This document shows, piece after piece, positions 54,935 through 64,000 of a stretch of 64,000 nucleotides of DNA. Made by a program: the position numbers and the translations under genes. Below the pieces are notes generated by a model, which had not been told where the DNA came from, did no database searches, and saw only the letters and a program-made list of their open reading frames with translations. Origin of the DNA: Blepharisma stoltei (Eukaryota; Ciliophora; Heterotrichea; Heterotrichida; Blepharismidae); the NCBI GenBank assembly GCA_914767885.1, contig CAJZBQ010000013.1, positions 496,001 to 560,000 of the forward strand. The letters run 5' to 3'. The stretch's first letter is position 1. Each line of letters opens with the position of its first letter.

Positions 54935-57900
54935 TTATTGGAATGTTGTAGGTCTTCTATCCATCGTTTCTTCTTTATTTAGGCTATCAATCAGCTCGGT
55001 ATCTTCTATTGCATTTATTATATTGGCTTCTTTATGCTCTTTAATTTCTCTCAGTTTTTCTAAGTTTGTATTAGCATCGACCAAGTGGGGTTGAGTTTTC
55101 AATCTTGCTAATGGATTTTCTGCAGGAGTTGGAACAGTCACTGGGGACAGATTCCAAATCAGCTCAGAATAGTCTTCAATGCTTCTATCGCTTGAAAATT
55201 TTGCTGCATGCAGCGCTCCAGAAATGGACATTTTGTTCCATCTGATTTTATCTTTATAGGCAGCATCAGATCTTTCATGAGCTTCGACATATGAGCTAAA
55301 ATCATGGCATAACAAATAAGTCTCGTTTTTTTCTAACTCCCCCCCGTGAACAAACAAAAAAATATCGTTCGCTCACAGAGTGCGGCTAAATTTTTTTAAA
55401 AATAAAAAAAAATTCCAATTTGTAAAAATTGAGAAGTAAAAATTAATTTAATTTACAAAATTTATGTTTTAAATGCAAACTGTTAAATGGATTTTTGCAA
55501 AAAATAGGGATTTTTCCAATGGTTTTGTTCATTCACTGAGGGGGAGTAAGTCCTCCAATAAAGATGCCATTTCTTTTGCGTTGCCAAATCGGTCCTCTCT
55601 GATAAGAGTGAATATATTCCTTAGTCTTGGATCTATTGGGTGATCCCCTTTTGCTAAACTTTCTCTGATTGATTGAACTTGATCTATTCTGGCTCCAAAA
55701 ATAAACATATTATCTTCGCCTATTTCTTCTGCAATTTCTACATTTGCGCCGTCCATAGTTCCGATAATAACTCCACCATTCATAACGAACTTCATATTAC
55801 TTGTTCCAGATGCTTCTGTTCCGGCTGTTGAGATTTGTTCGCTTAAATCAGTTGCTGGGATAATTAATTCTGCAATAGAAACTGAATAATTTGGAATGAA
55901 AATCACTTTCATCAAATTTCCGATTTCTGGATCATTGTTTATTACTTCAGCAACACAGTTAATCAGTTTGATGATTTTTTTAGCTGCAATATAGGTCGGC
56001 ATTGCTTTGCCTGCAAAAATATAAACTTTAGGCTGAATATTGTTTTTCTCCTCAGCTGTCAAATGCTTTAATTCTAGATAATAATAAATAATATAAAGAG
56101 CAAGCAATAGCTGTCGTTTATACTCATGAAATCTCTTAATGATGACGTCAAACATAGAGTATGGAGACACTTCAATTTCTGTCTCTTTTAAGATGAATTT
56201 AGTTAACCTTACTTTGTTCTGGAACTTTATATCTGACCATTCTTCTTGAAATTTTGAATCGGTGATCTTTGGGTCTAAATTCCTCAATAATGACAAATCT
56301 TAGTCTTTGATTAATTTAGTATGCCTTATTCAGCAAGATGATTAGGCCGATATCACCAAACATTCCTACGCCATGCAATTTACATAACGCTGCACACAAT
56401 CCAAAAATATGATTTCCACATTCGAGCTAAAATATACTTGCAGGTGCGTTACCTCGCCTACGCTTAACTCCTAAACATACTTTATCTAAAGGTCTCCATC
56501 TGAATAGAATATCCTATGCCTTCTAGAATCCAGGATCGGCTATCCTCGACGATGCGTTAGAGGATTCACGGTATTGCTGGATAAAGATCCACTCAAATCC
56601 CATACATATAAATACACAAAGGAATTCCAAGTATAATTGAAGAGAACTAATTCCAAGCATAGGCATTTTATTATTATCCTCTAATGCTAAATCAGCTAAT
56701 CAATCACTTCCATCTAAGTATTTATTATAAATATCTGCTAAGCCGTTATTTGCACAATGAATTCACCTTCTTGGGGAAACTCCATTTGTAATGTTGATAA
56801 TCTTATGCGGAAAATACTCATTAAAATCTTTAAAAACTAGATTCTTTAAAAGATTTGTGTGAATTTGTGAAACTCCATTGATTTTATGGCAAGTTAAGTT
56901 GCAAAGATTAGCCATTCTTATTTTTTTATGTTCACCTTCTTTAATAAGTGACAAAGCTTACAGTAAATGGTTTTTTCTATCTTCACTTTCATTTTCATAT
57001 CTCTTTTGGATTTCTTGCATGAATTGAAAGTTAATGCTATAAATAATTTCTAAATGTCTTGGAAAAAGCTTTTGAAATAATTCTATTGGCCACTTCTCCA
57101 TTGCCTCAGGAAAAATGGTATGGTTAGTATATGCGAAAACTTTCTGAACCAATTTTCAGCTGTATATTGGATCTAAGTCATAGAGGTCAATCAGAATTCT
57201 CAGCATTTCTGGTATCGCTAAAGTTGGGTGTGTGTCGTTAAGCTGAATGGCAACTTTACTAGGTAACTCATCCCACTTGTGACCTTTCTTCAAAAATCTT
57301 CTTATAACATCTTGTATAGTTGCAGAGCAGAAGAAATACTGCTGCCTCAGTCTCAGCTCTTTTCCTGAATATGTTAAATCATTTGGATATAGCACAGAAG
57401 TAATTAGCTCCGCTTCTTGCCTAGACTTAACGGCTTCAAAATAGTCCCCTGTATTAAAAGAAGAAAAATCAAATTCATTTGCAGGCCTAGATCTCCATAG
57501 CCTTAGATTGATAGTGTTAAACGTTCTATAACCAGAAATTGGTGTATCATAGGCCATTGCGATGATATTTTCAGCTGGGATTCAGTTTCTTTTTTCCCTT
57601 CCTCCTTCATAGACAGACTCGACATGGCCTCCGAAATAAATATCGTATGCTACATCAGATCTTTCAATTTCCCAAGGATTTTGCTGAATAAGCCAATAGT
57701 CTGGAAGCTCAACTTGGTAGCCTTTGATGATTTTTTGCCTGAACATTCCATAATCATAACGAATTCCATATCCTCAGCCAGGATATTCAAGAGTGGCCAG
57801 CGAGTCTAAATAGCAAGCTGCAAGCCTTCCAAGGCCTCCATTTCCTAAGGCAGGGTTGATTTCTTCTTCATAGAGGTCTTCTAGCTTAAATCCAAGATCT

Positions 57901-58331
57901 GATAAAGCTTCCTTATAGTCTTTTTCCAAATCAATATTGTACAAATTATTTTTGAGAAGGCGGCCTAAAAGATACTCGAGAGATATATAATAAACTCTTT
58001 TATTGTCAGAAGCTGTGAAGATCTGTTGAGAGTCATTTCAACTCTCAATAAGCCGATCTCTTACAGAAAATGCTGTGGCTCGATAGCATGATAAATTATC
58101 AAAGTTAAACCTTGTTCTAGCAAGAGTATACTCAACATGGGAAACAATGGACTTTTGAATTGTTATTAAATCTGAGTCTAAGTATTCAGCCATGAGTTTT
58201 CATAACTTGTCTGTTCTTTCTTCGCCTTTTAGCTGGCCATGGAATTCCGGGCGAAATTGCTTTTCCTTTAAAAAGACTCTTGAGCTTTTTCTATGAATGG
58301 ATCTTCTTGGAGATTTCTGTTCTTCTTCCAT
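54935..58331 (-). CDS. glycogen phosphorylase (two IESs, one in-frame TAA)
   Basis: PLP-dependent release of glucose 1-phosphate from glycogen. Motifs: [77 protein letters not shown], and the PLP-lysine region [18 protein letters not shown] terminus [11 protein letters not shown] and [11 protein letters not shown] is complete. Excising 55334-55546 and 56288-56681 leaves 930 codons in one frame. One TAA (56958-56960) interrupts the well-aligned stretch EDRKNHLL[16 protein letters not shown]; no 15-16 nt intron or IES explains it, so it is a base error or a damaged germline copy. Start ATG 58331. Confidence 0.88.
55334..55546. mobile_element. 213-bp shortened MITE IES (glycogen phosphorylase)
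   Basis: Left end TAACTCCCCCCCGTGAACAA, right end GTTCATTCACTGAGGGGGAG; TA 55334-55335 and 55547-55548 in phase. Removal joins SLLEDL to EKNETYLLC. Internal deletion relative to the 335-393 bp copies. Confidence 0.87.
56288..56681. other. 394-bp IES, TAATG pointer (glycogen phosphorylase)
   Basis: TAATG at 56288-56292 and 56682-56686. Joining gives [21 protein letters not shown], with the same spacing as bacterial phosphorylases, and a 394-bp removal is the length the frames require. The interior has moderate GC content and no recognised element. Confidence 0.82.
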
Positions 58332-58453
58332 TTAATGGCTATTAATTTTTATCATATTAATATCCATTAATTGTCAAATCAATAGTAATTGAAGGCTATT
58401 TTAATAGTTTTATCTTTTCCCATGATTGCGAAAACAATTTAACGATTTAATCC

Positions 58454-58687
58454 TTAAGCTGCTAATATTTCTTTTATTGGATGGAACCTAAGACTCTCAT
58501 TTCAAGATGAAAAAGTTGGATGGATGTTTTTATCGGAACATTTTGATGGTGTGGCAATTACTAAATCTAATTTTGATTTAACATTTTCTTTGAAAGTTAA
58601 AAGGTTTTTTATCATACTAAAATCATTTCGAATAATAAAATTTTCTCCAGCAGCTGTCACGTTTAAAACACTCCGATCAAATAGCAT
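58454..58687 (-). CDS. small hypothetical protein, 77 residues
   Basis: ATG 58687 (MLFDRSVLNVTAAGENF) to TAA 58454-58456, one TGA read as Trp (SSWNESL). The composition is coding-like but no domain is recognised. Divergence from the neighbouring MITE and upstream position relative to glycogen phosphorylase leave its status open. Confidence 0.4.
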
Positions 58688-58833
58688 GTAACCAAAAAAG
58701 TTGGATATGCTTTTTTAGAGTTCCCAATTTATGCTCGAGGATTATTTTGCTATAATGATAAGCAATAAAAGAAAATTTATTGCTCTTTTAGCGTAAAAAT
58801 TTTTAAACAACTCGATTTGAAAAATATAAAATC

Positions 58834-59137
58834 TAGTTCTCCCTTCTGTGGGAGAGCAAAATCATTGGACAATAATTATATTTTTTGGTAAGAGCTAACA
58901 AATATTTTTTAATATAATCATCTCTATGAAAAAATATTTTGATACATAAGCGACATTATTATAACAAAATATCTATAATTCTGTTTAAATTTAACCGAAT
59001 TGAATTTTAAAACATATATTTTACAAATTAAACTAATATTTACTTTTAAAATTGTTGAATATTTTTTTTTGAATTTTGAAAAAAAATTATCCCAAAGTGT
59101 CCGAAAAAAATGTAATTTCCGCTAACGGAGGAGGGGA
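58834..59137. mobile_element. decayed TCCGTGAGTGAAC MITE
   Basis: About 300 bp: TAGTTCTCCCTTCTGTGGGA at the left, TTCCGCTAACGGAGGAGGGG at the right, with the AT-rich core blocks (AATTCTGTTTAAATTTAACC) still visible. The right boundary has TGA instead of TTA, so excision precision cannot be judged. Confidence 0.72.
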
Positions 59138-59380
59138 GTGAAGAGTCCCATAAATAAAATGTTAAAAAATAATCATATATTTAAACAGCAAGAAGAAGTT
59201 AAATTGGCACAATGCCAAAGAGATACTTCATTGATTGAAAAACAATGCCATTGGCCTAAATTACCTCTCTTGACGCAATTGCCACAATTTTGCAAAAATA
59301 CCAAGGTTTATTATTTATTGAAAAACTTCACTTTTCATAATTTAAAACTCTAAAGAATACACAATGAGGAAAACAGCAAT

Positions 59381-59639
59381 ATGAATGCTCTGAATTATTT
59401 TTGATTTGAAAGGATCAGAATCTATTCAAAAACACCACAGCGTCGCAAAATCTGCAGACTCTTCAATGCTGCCGCTCCAAGCTGAAATCAGCTACTTGTA
59501 GCTTACAGCAATTGATTGAAATTATTGTACTAATAATACAGCGCAGAGCAGGCACTATCGCCTCTAAGCTTTTGATTTTAAAGATTCTTCGTCTATAGAA
59601 TATGCAGCAATCGATGCTTCTCTTGAGATCTATAATTAG
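59381..59639 (+). CDS. small hypothetical protein with 15-nt intron and a one-base frame problem
   Basis: ATG 59381 opens MNALNYFWFERIRIYSKTPQ and continues basic and helical. GTACTAATAATACAG at 59527-59541 fits a 15-nt intron and removes two in-frame stops. Near 59570 the frame shifts by one base at a T4 run; beyond it DFKDSSSIEYAAIDASLEIY then TAG (59637-59639) looks coding. About 80 residues, no family recognised. Could be a damaged or mis-assembled gene. Confidence 0.35.
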
Positions 59640-59659
59640 ATGTTATTTAATAAAATAAA

Positions 59660-60052
59660 TTAAACAAGATTGAGATTATATTTAGACTGCATTTGAACAT
59701 AAAAATCTTTTAGTTGGGAGCCATCAGGAAGCTGTGAAAATTGTGATAAAATTCTTCCAGAATGCAGCCTTAGATTTACGTCGGCTCCGAAAAAATAAAG
59801 ATCTCTCCAAGTGAAAAGAAGCCCAAAAAGCATAGGATATCGAATAAGTCGTCTTGGAAATTTAAAAAGCAGTGGCCCTACAAATGATAAAAAGATATAG
59901 GAAAATACAGCTCCTCTTCCACCCATATATACCAAATAGCCCATATGGTCTATGATTTCTTCCTTCATTTCTTTATCTCTATTTGCTACCCTAGCTTTAT
60001 TTAACTCTTCACTTATATCTTCAATAAGCATCTTTTTCTGCTTCCAGTTCAT
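59660..60052 (-). CDS. small membrane protein, 130 residues, unrecognised
   Basis: ATG 60052 (MNWKQKKMLIEDISEELNKAR). A charged N-terminal helix precedes a Gly-rich turn (MGGRGAVFSY) and two hydrophobic segments (IFLSFVGPLLF and YPMLFGLLFTWRDLYFFGA), then a polar tail. The two-helix hairpin suggests a membrane protein, perhaps mitochondrial; that is inference. Stop TAA 59660-59662. Confidence 0.5.
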   Translation of the reverse strand: MNWKQKKMLIEDISEELNKARVANRDKEMKEEIIDHMGYLVYMGGRGAVFSYIFLSFVGPLLFKFPRRLIRYPMLFGLLFTWRDLYFFGADVNLRLHSGRILSQFSQLPDGSQLKDFYVQMQSKYNLNLV

Positions 60053-60176
60053 GATATTATAATGAATATAAATAAGCAAATGATAAAATTTTCATATTTA
60101 TTTCTCACAGATAGCTAAATTTTTAATTTTACTTTTATTTAAAAACTAAATACATAGATATTATATCTAATCTCAG

Positions 60177-61517
60177 CTATGCTTCTGTTTTGGCTCTATA
60201 AGGGGAGCTATTTCTACTACCACTACTCACTGAACTATCAGAAACCTTTGCGGATTGTATTATTTGCATAGATGACACCTCATTTTCATTTGGAGCATTA
60301 TTGCCTTCTTGAACCTCTATTTCATCATCTTCTTTTTCAACCAGCCCTTTTGCTTCTCTCCTTTTAAACCTAAATCTAATTAGGCTATGCCTTTTAAGTC
60401 CCCACTCCCTGATTATCATGACTTTCACAGTGACCGCTGTTCGGTTGCCTTAAGCAAAGACTTTCGAAGCCTACGTTTCTCGGTAGTGCGCCATTTATGT
60501 ATATTTCTCTCCTTTTTAATATCAAATCATAAGTTGTAATTCCATGGCGGATGAGATATACATGAAATCCTATCAAATATGCATTTGAAATAAAAATCAA
60601 GAAACTTAAAATCATCATTGACCAAACAATTACCAAGATGACAACATGAGCGTTTTTTCCATAAACGTCTTCGCATTTATCCCGAAAATCACTAGAATCA
60701 TCAATTCCTAACTCTTCTATCCCATTTACAAGCTAGAAAACCATTAAAAAAATACCTATTCTAAAATTAGACCCTTTAAGATAATTTTTAATATAATTTT
60801 TTCGGTATAAATATATTGAAATATAATTAATAACTGTTTTAATGAGATATAGATTAATTCTAGTAAATAGTTTGCATTCTAGAATATAAAATTAGATTTT
60901 TCTTTTTTTAACATTCGTATATATTTTTAAAAAAAAATAATCCCCCTTTAATAGCGGGCAAGGTATTTTTGCTCTTTCTTAAAAGAAGAGAGCAAATGAA
61001 TTTCATAAGCACAGCAAATAATAAAACACGCTTGGGTGATCTCTACAATCCAAATTAAAAGAAAAAATATTGAATAATTCTTGCGGCCCACACAGTTATT
61101 TACTCATTTGCAATGGTGGTCAAATTTGTCTGTGCATCTATTGCATCTCATACAATGCTTACTATCAGCACTTACTGGGGAGCTGCAGAGTGAGCAATAG
61201 TTTGTATATGATTTCCTAAATTCTTCTCTAAGTTAGAATTACTTTGCTTTTTGGGCTTCTAAGTACTCTAAGACCATTGGATCAGTTGGATCAGAGACTG
61301 TTAATATGAATCCTAAAATTATTGTAAAAATTTGCAAAATTCCATATATGATTGACATGGGAATTTGCGCATTCATTTCTTGGACTGGAATTATCAAGGC
61401 AAAGAAAACGAAAATCGTAGTTAACGTAATAATCCAACTTGTAAGCTGATATGGGTGATATGGGAGCTGAAGACCAGTGCTTTTCACTTTACGCTCTGAC
61501 TGCTCTTTATCTTTCAT
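60177..61517 (-). CDS. DHHC-type protein S-acyltransferase (intron and two IESs)
   Basis: Palmitoylates cysteines of target proteins. After two N-terminal membrane helices comes the zinc-binding Cys-rich domain: [22 protein letters not shown], then [19 protein letters not shown] holding the catalytic DHHC. Two more helices and a long Ser/Glu-rich cytoplasmic tail follow. A 15-nt intron (61228-61242) lies just before the Cys-rich domain; IESs at about 60733-60962 and 60414-60495 are needed to link the third and fourth helices and the tail. With these, 337 residues read in one frame. TGA is Trp in CKW. Confidence 0.88.
60414..60495. other. 82-bp short IES (DHHC gene)
   Basis: TA 60414-60415 and 60496-60497 in phase; removal joins KRREI to IREWGLKRH. 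An alternative right TA at 60502 gives 88 bp. The insert is GC-rich and partly self-complementary (GACTTTC near both ends). Confidence 0.65.
60733..60962. mobile_element. decayed MITE IES (DHHC gene)
   Basis: CAAG at 60729-60732 and 60959-60962, within TACCTTG and TAGCTTG on the minus strand, keeps the frame (KYL to VNGIEEL). A TA cut would create TAG. The core resembles the TCCGTGAGTGAAC MITE (AACCATTAAAAAAATACC at one side, TAATCCCCC at the other) but the ends are eroded. Confidence 0.6.
61228..61242 (-). other. 15-nt intron (DHHC gene)
   Basis: Minus strand GTAATTCTAACTTAG; contains two in-frame stops. Removal joins EAQKAK to [11 protein letters not shown]. Confidence 0.88.
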
Positions 61518-61805
61518 TTTTGATAATTTTTTTCCTAAGACTCGTGATGATGAGATTAAATAATGAAATGATGCTGTGTGAAATAAGTTTTCTCAGAGAA
61601 GTTTGAGGCATAAACAGAAGTATAATTAATTTAGTATTGGGGTTACCAGTTAATTTTTATGAAATATCCAGTAAAGCTACAATGAATCTAGCTGCCAAAT
61701 CCATGAAGCTATAGTAATCATTTTCTAACAAAGTAATAAATTTTAAGTTAAGTGAATATGAAAAATTTATAGATAAATGACAATATTGAGAGATTAGTGA
61801 ATTAT

Positions 61806-62816
61806 TTAGAAGGTAATTCCATTCATATCATAAATCACAGCCATAATAGAACTTTGCTCATAATGATCTATGATAAGAATATTCCCTACTTGATAATGCT
61901 CATGCTTCAAGCTTTTCCAAAACTCTGGTAAGAAAGGATTCCCTAAGTCGGCCAGCTGAATCAGAGTATGTGGCTTCAAGAATTTGATAGAATCCAAAAT
62001 TGTTTGAGCATTAGGTGTTAAAGTCCAAGAAACTTTGAAAATTTGATTAGGCCAAGTGCTGCTCATATACTGTTGCACAGTATCTTTATTGAATTTAATC
62101 ATCTTCCTAATAATTGGAGAATTAGCATATGTATTATAAATTGTGTCTCCAGGCCATATAGGAGCTGAATCCTCCTCTGACATAGTGACAATAACTGTTT
62201 TCCCACTTTCTATCATATCATTTATCGTGAAATTGAAACTTAAATTTACAGGATAAATAAATTCCCCAAAATATTCAATAATCATGGCTCTGAGATCCCT
62301 AATATTTTGATGAGAAGGAAATCCGCTGAAGTGAGAAACTTCAAGGACCAATATTTCATTTTTATATTCTTCCATGAATTTAGAAATATTTCCAAAAAGT
62401 TCAGTTATTGGAGAACCACAGAGGTAATGAAAAGTGACCCATTGATTTGTTGTATTGTCCCATCCTGAACGAATATCAAGATATCTTATTCCTCCCAAAA
62501 GCTGCTGGTAGAGATTTTGATCTTGGGCTAGTGCAAAATTTCTTGTTACCCATGTTTCATTTTTACCTATTTTTTGGCCAACTGCAGCAGCTTCATTTGG
62601 CCAGTCTGAGCCTGCGTCTGGCATCCAAACATCTCCCAGCCAATAAGCGCCACTATCATGAGTTCCTGGAAGCGTGATCTCTTTAAGTGTTTTTTGGCCT
62701 ATAAATTCAAGAGAGTCACTCATTCACGAGGCTGGATTAATTCGCCCTGCTGGAACTTTGGATAAAACATATGAAATCGCAGTTAAAGCAAATATAATTA
62801 AGACCTGAAAGTTCAT
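61806..62816 (-). CDS. secreted or membrane-associated PLC-X domain protein (PLCXD-like)
   Basis: Begins with a signal peptide (MNFQVLIIFALTAISYVLS). The X domain follows: ITLPGTHDSGAYWL holds the first catalytic His, LLGGIRYLDIRSGW the metal/substrate strand, and WVTFHYLCGSP the second His, the layout of bacterial PI-PLC and eukaryotic PLCXD proteins; there is no Y domain. It probably cleaves phosphatidylinositol or a GPI-like head group, by homology. 336 residues, start ATG 62816, no IES. The gap to the DHHC start (61518-61805) shows nothing notable. Confidence 0.86.
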
Positions 62817-63014
62817 ATATGAAACCACTATTATTATCAGAATTATTTCCCTTCATAATTAGATTGCAATTTTGATATTTTAATTTAAATGGAAAATATA
62901 AGAGCAATAATTTATTTCACACTCTAAATTAGGCATCGGCTTGGAGAATTATTGTAGATTTGAAACATTAGAACAAGCAATGTAATTTTTTGGAAAAATT
63001 TTTGATAAACAAAA

Positions 63015-64000
63015 ATGTATTTTGAGGCACAACAGACAAATGATGAAAGGGAATTAAAAGATACCGAGGAAAAAGATGCAAAAGATCTGTTGACCATGAA
63101 TAAAAGTACTACTCATCAAATATTTAAAAGCCAAGAAATAAGAACATCAACCAAAGTTATTACAAAATCTTGATCAAAATCGAGCGGAGAAAAATCTGAA
63201 ATATCAGACTATAGAAACAGTAATTATATAATTAATAGAAGATCAAGACAAGGGATTATGGAGGCGAATAAAATTATTAAGAATGAAGCTGAAATACAAA
63301 CCGATGAAAGATATTTGAAGGTATTGAAGGGAATACATTGCTTTTTTTACATAATAGAATTTAAAATGAAAGAGAGTTTAAAAGAGTGCTTTCTTAGTAT
63401 GTGCAAGACTAATAGTATGAATCAAATATATCATGCTTTGCTTTTAATTGCAGTTAAGCTTAAATTACTTCTAAATAGAAGTTTTATGGGATGGAAAATG
63501 CAATGAATTGCTGAGAAAACTAGAAATCTACAGAAATCAACACTCTCATTAGAAAATTTGAATATAAACCAAATTTGCATCAATAAGTTATTTCTAGAAA
63601 AAAGTGAGAATGAGACTCAAACTAGCACATCCTTTATCAATATAATCAAATGATTAAATGCAATGGTGCATATACTGGAATTTAATAAAAAAATAAGCTT
63701 GATTGTAGGATTTTCAAAAATTTCCCAATTCAACTTGAAATCTTTAAAATTAAGGGCTATAAGGATAATAGTTCGTTTCCCAATGCACGCATTAAAGCAG
63801 GCATTTTGCAATTGATCATTATTTAGCATTAGAGGAAGTGAAAAAGAAAGAAAAATATCAAATCTCCAAATAGAATCTTTGTCTGAGCTAACAAATAATT
63901 TTTATAGAGCAGCAGAGATTGAAAGAGAAGATATTGAAATACAGACAGATATGAACTATTTTGACTCTATACGTTCAATTCAGTGCTTATTTTGTATTTT
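63015..64000 (+). CDS. unrecognised protein, 3' end beyond the window
   Basis: ATG 63015 (MYFEAQQTNDERE) stays open to the end with several TGA-Trp codons. After a charged N terminus a motif AEIQTDERYLKVLKGIHCFFY appears near residue 94 and again, diverged, near residue 313 (IEIQTDMNYFDSIRSIQCLF), so the protein seems built of repeats of about 220 residues, rich in Leu/Lys helices. No known family. No IES seen in the part available. Confidence 0.6.

Noticed and set aside
59159-59353. Open frame MLKNNHIFKQQ... after the decayed MITE
   Set aside because: No start context, no family, and no in-frame link to the small gene at 59381; kept out of the gene list.

Overview
The window reads as germline (micronuclear) DNA of a heterotrich ciliate, most probably Blepharisma. 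Three things in the sequence point there. In-frame TGA sits exactly where conserved tryptophans belong in many genes (for example the APE-adjacent W of kinases, KLWY of SYF1), while TAA and TAG act as stops. Several genes carry 15-16 nt introns of the form GTAA...TAG, a size known from heterotrichs. Many reading frames are broken by A/T-rich or repeat-filled inserts whose removal between two short direct repeats, mostly containing TA, restores both frame and family alignment. These behave as internal eliminated sequences (IESs). The DNA is AT-rich with short intergenic gaps and genes on both strands.

Layout. 1-8463: end of a C2H2 zinc-finger gene, dynein light intermediate chain, and a very large CCDC17-like protein. 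9103-11676: TPX2-like protein and an STK32-like kinase. 11738-18421: HEATR6-like gene on the minus strand carrying four IESs, one with a 2.3 kb palindrome. 19285-24212: second STK32-like kinase and a CCP5/AGBL5-like carboxypeptidase. 24357-30205: CaaX protein, NT-C2 protein, RUS-family protein, splicing factor SYF1/XAB2. 30511-38505: acylated coiled-coil protein, FHIP-family protein, an unknown gene, a tiny LYR protein. 38556-48259: GCK-III kinase, P4-ATPase flippase with five IESs, CAMK-like kinase. 48805-54890: CLN3, an unknown helical protein, ubinuclein/Hpc2-like protein, an unknown protein, C1D/Rrp47. 54935-64000: glycogen phosphorylase, small unknown genes, a DHHC palmitoyltransferase, a PLC-X protein and a truncated unknown gene.

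The genes are ordinary housekeeping and cytoskeletal/ciliary genes (dynein, tubulin carboxypeptidase, TPX2, CCDC17, FHIP) and do not form an operon or a defence system. What is unusual is the insert population. I see (a) about a dozen copies of a MITE with ends like CTCCCCCCTCCGTGAGTGAA, (b) a second MITE with TCGAAGTTCGACC ends, (c) small near-perfect palindromes starting TATAG, (d) a 2.3 kb fold-back element, and (e) a family of GC-rich 300-550 bp elements that end in a different short tandem repeat in each copy, like SINE/LINE 3' tails. I reconstructed excision junctions from reading frame, protein-family alignment and direct repeats; some have pointers without TA. Four places remain where the frame does not close (a stop or a one-base shift, three of them at homopolymers).
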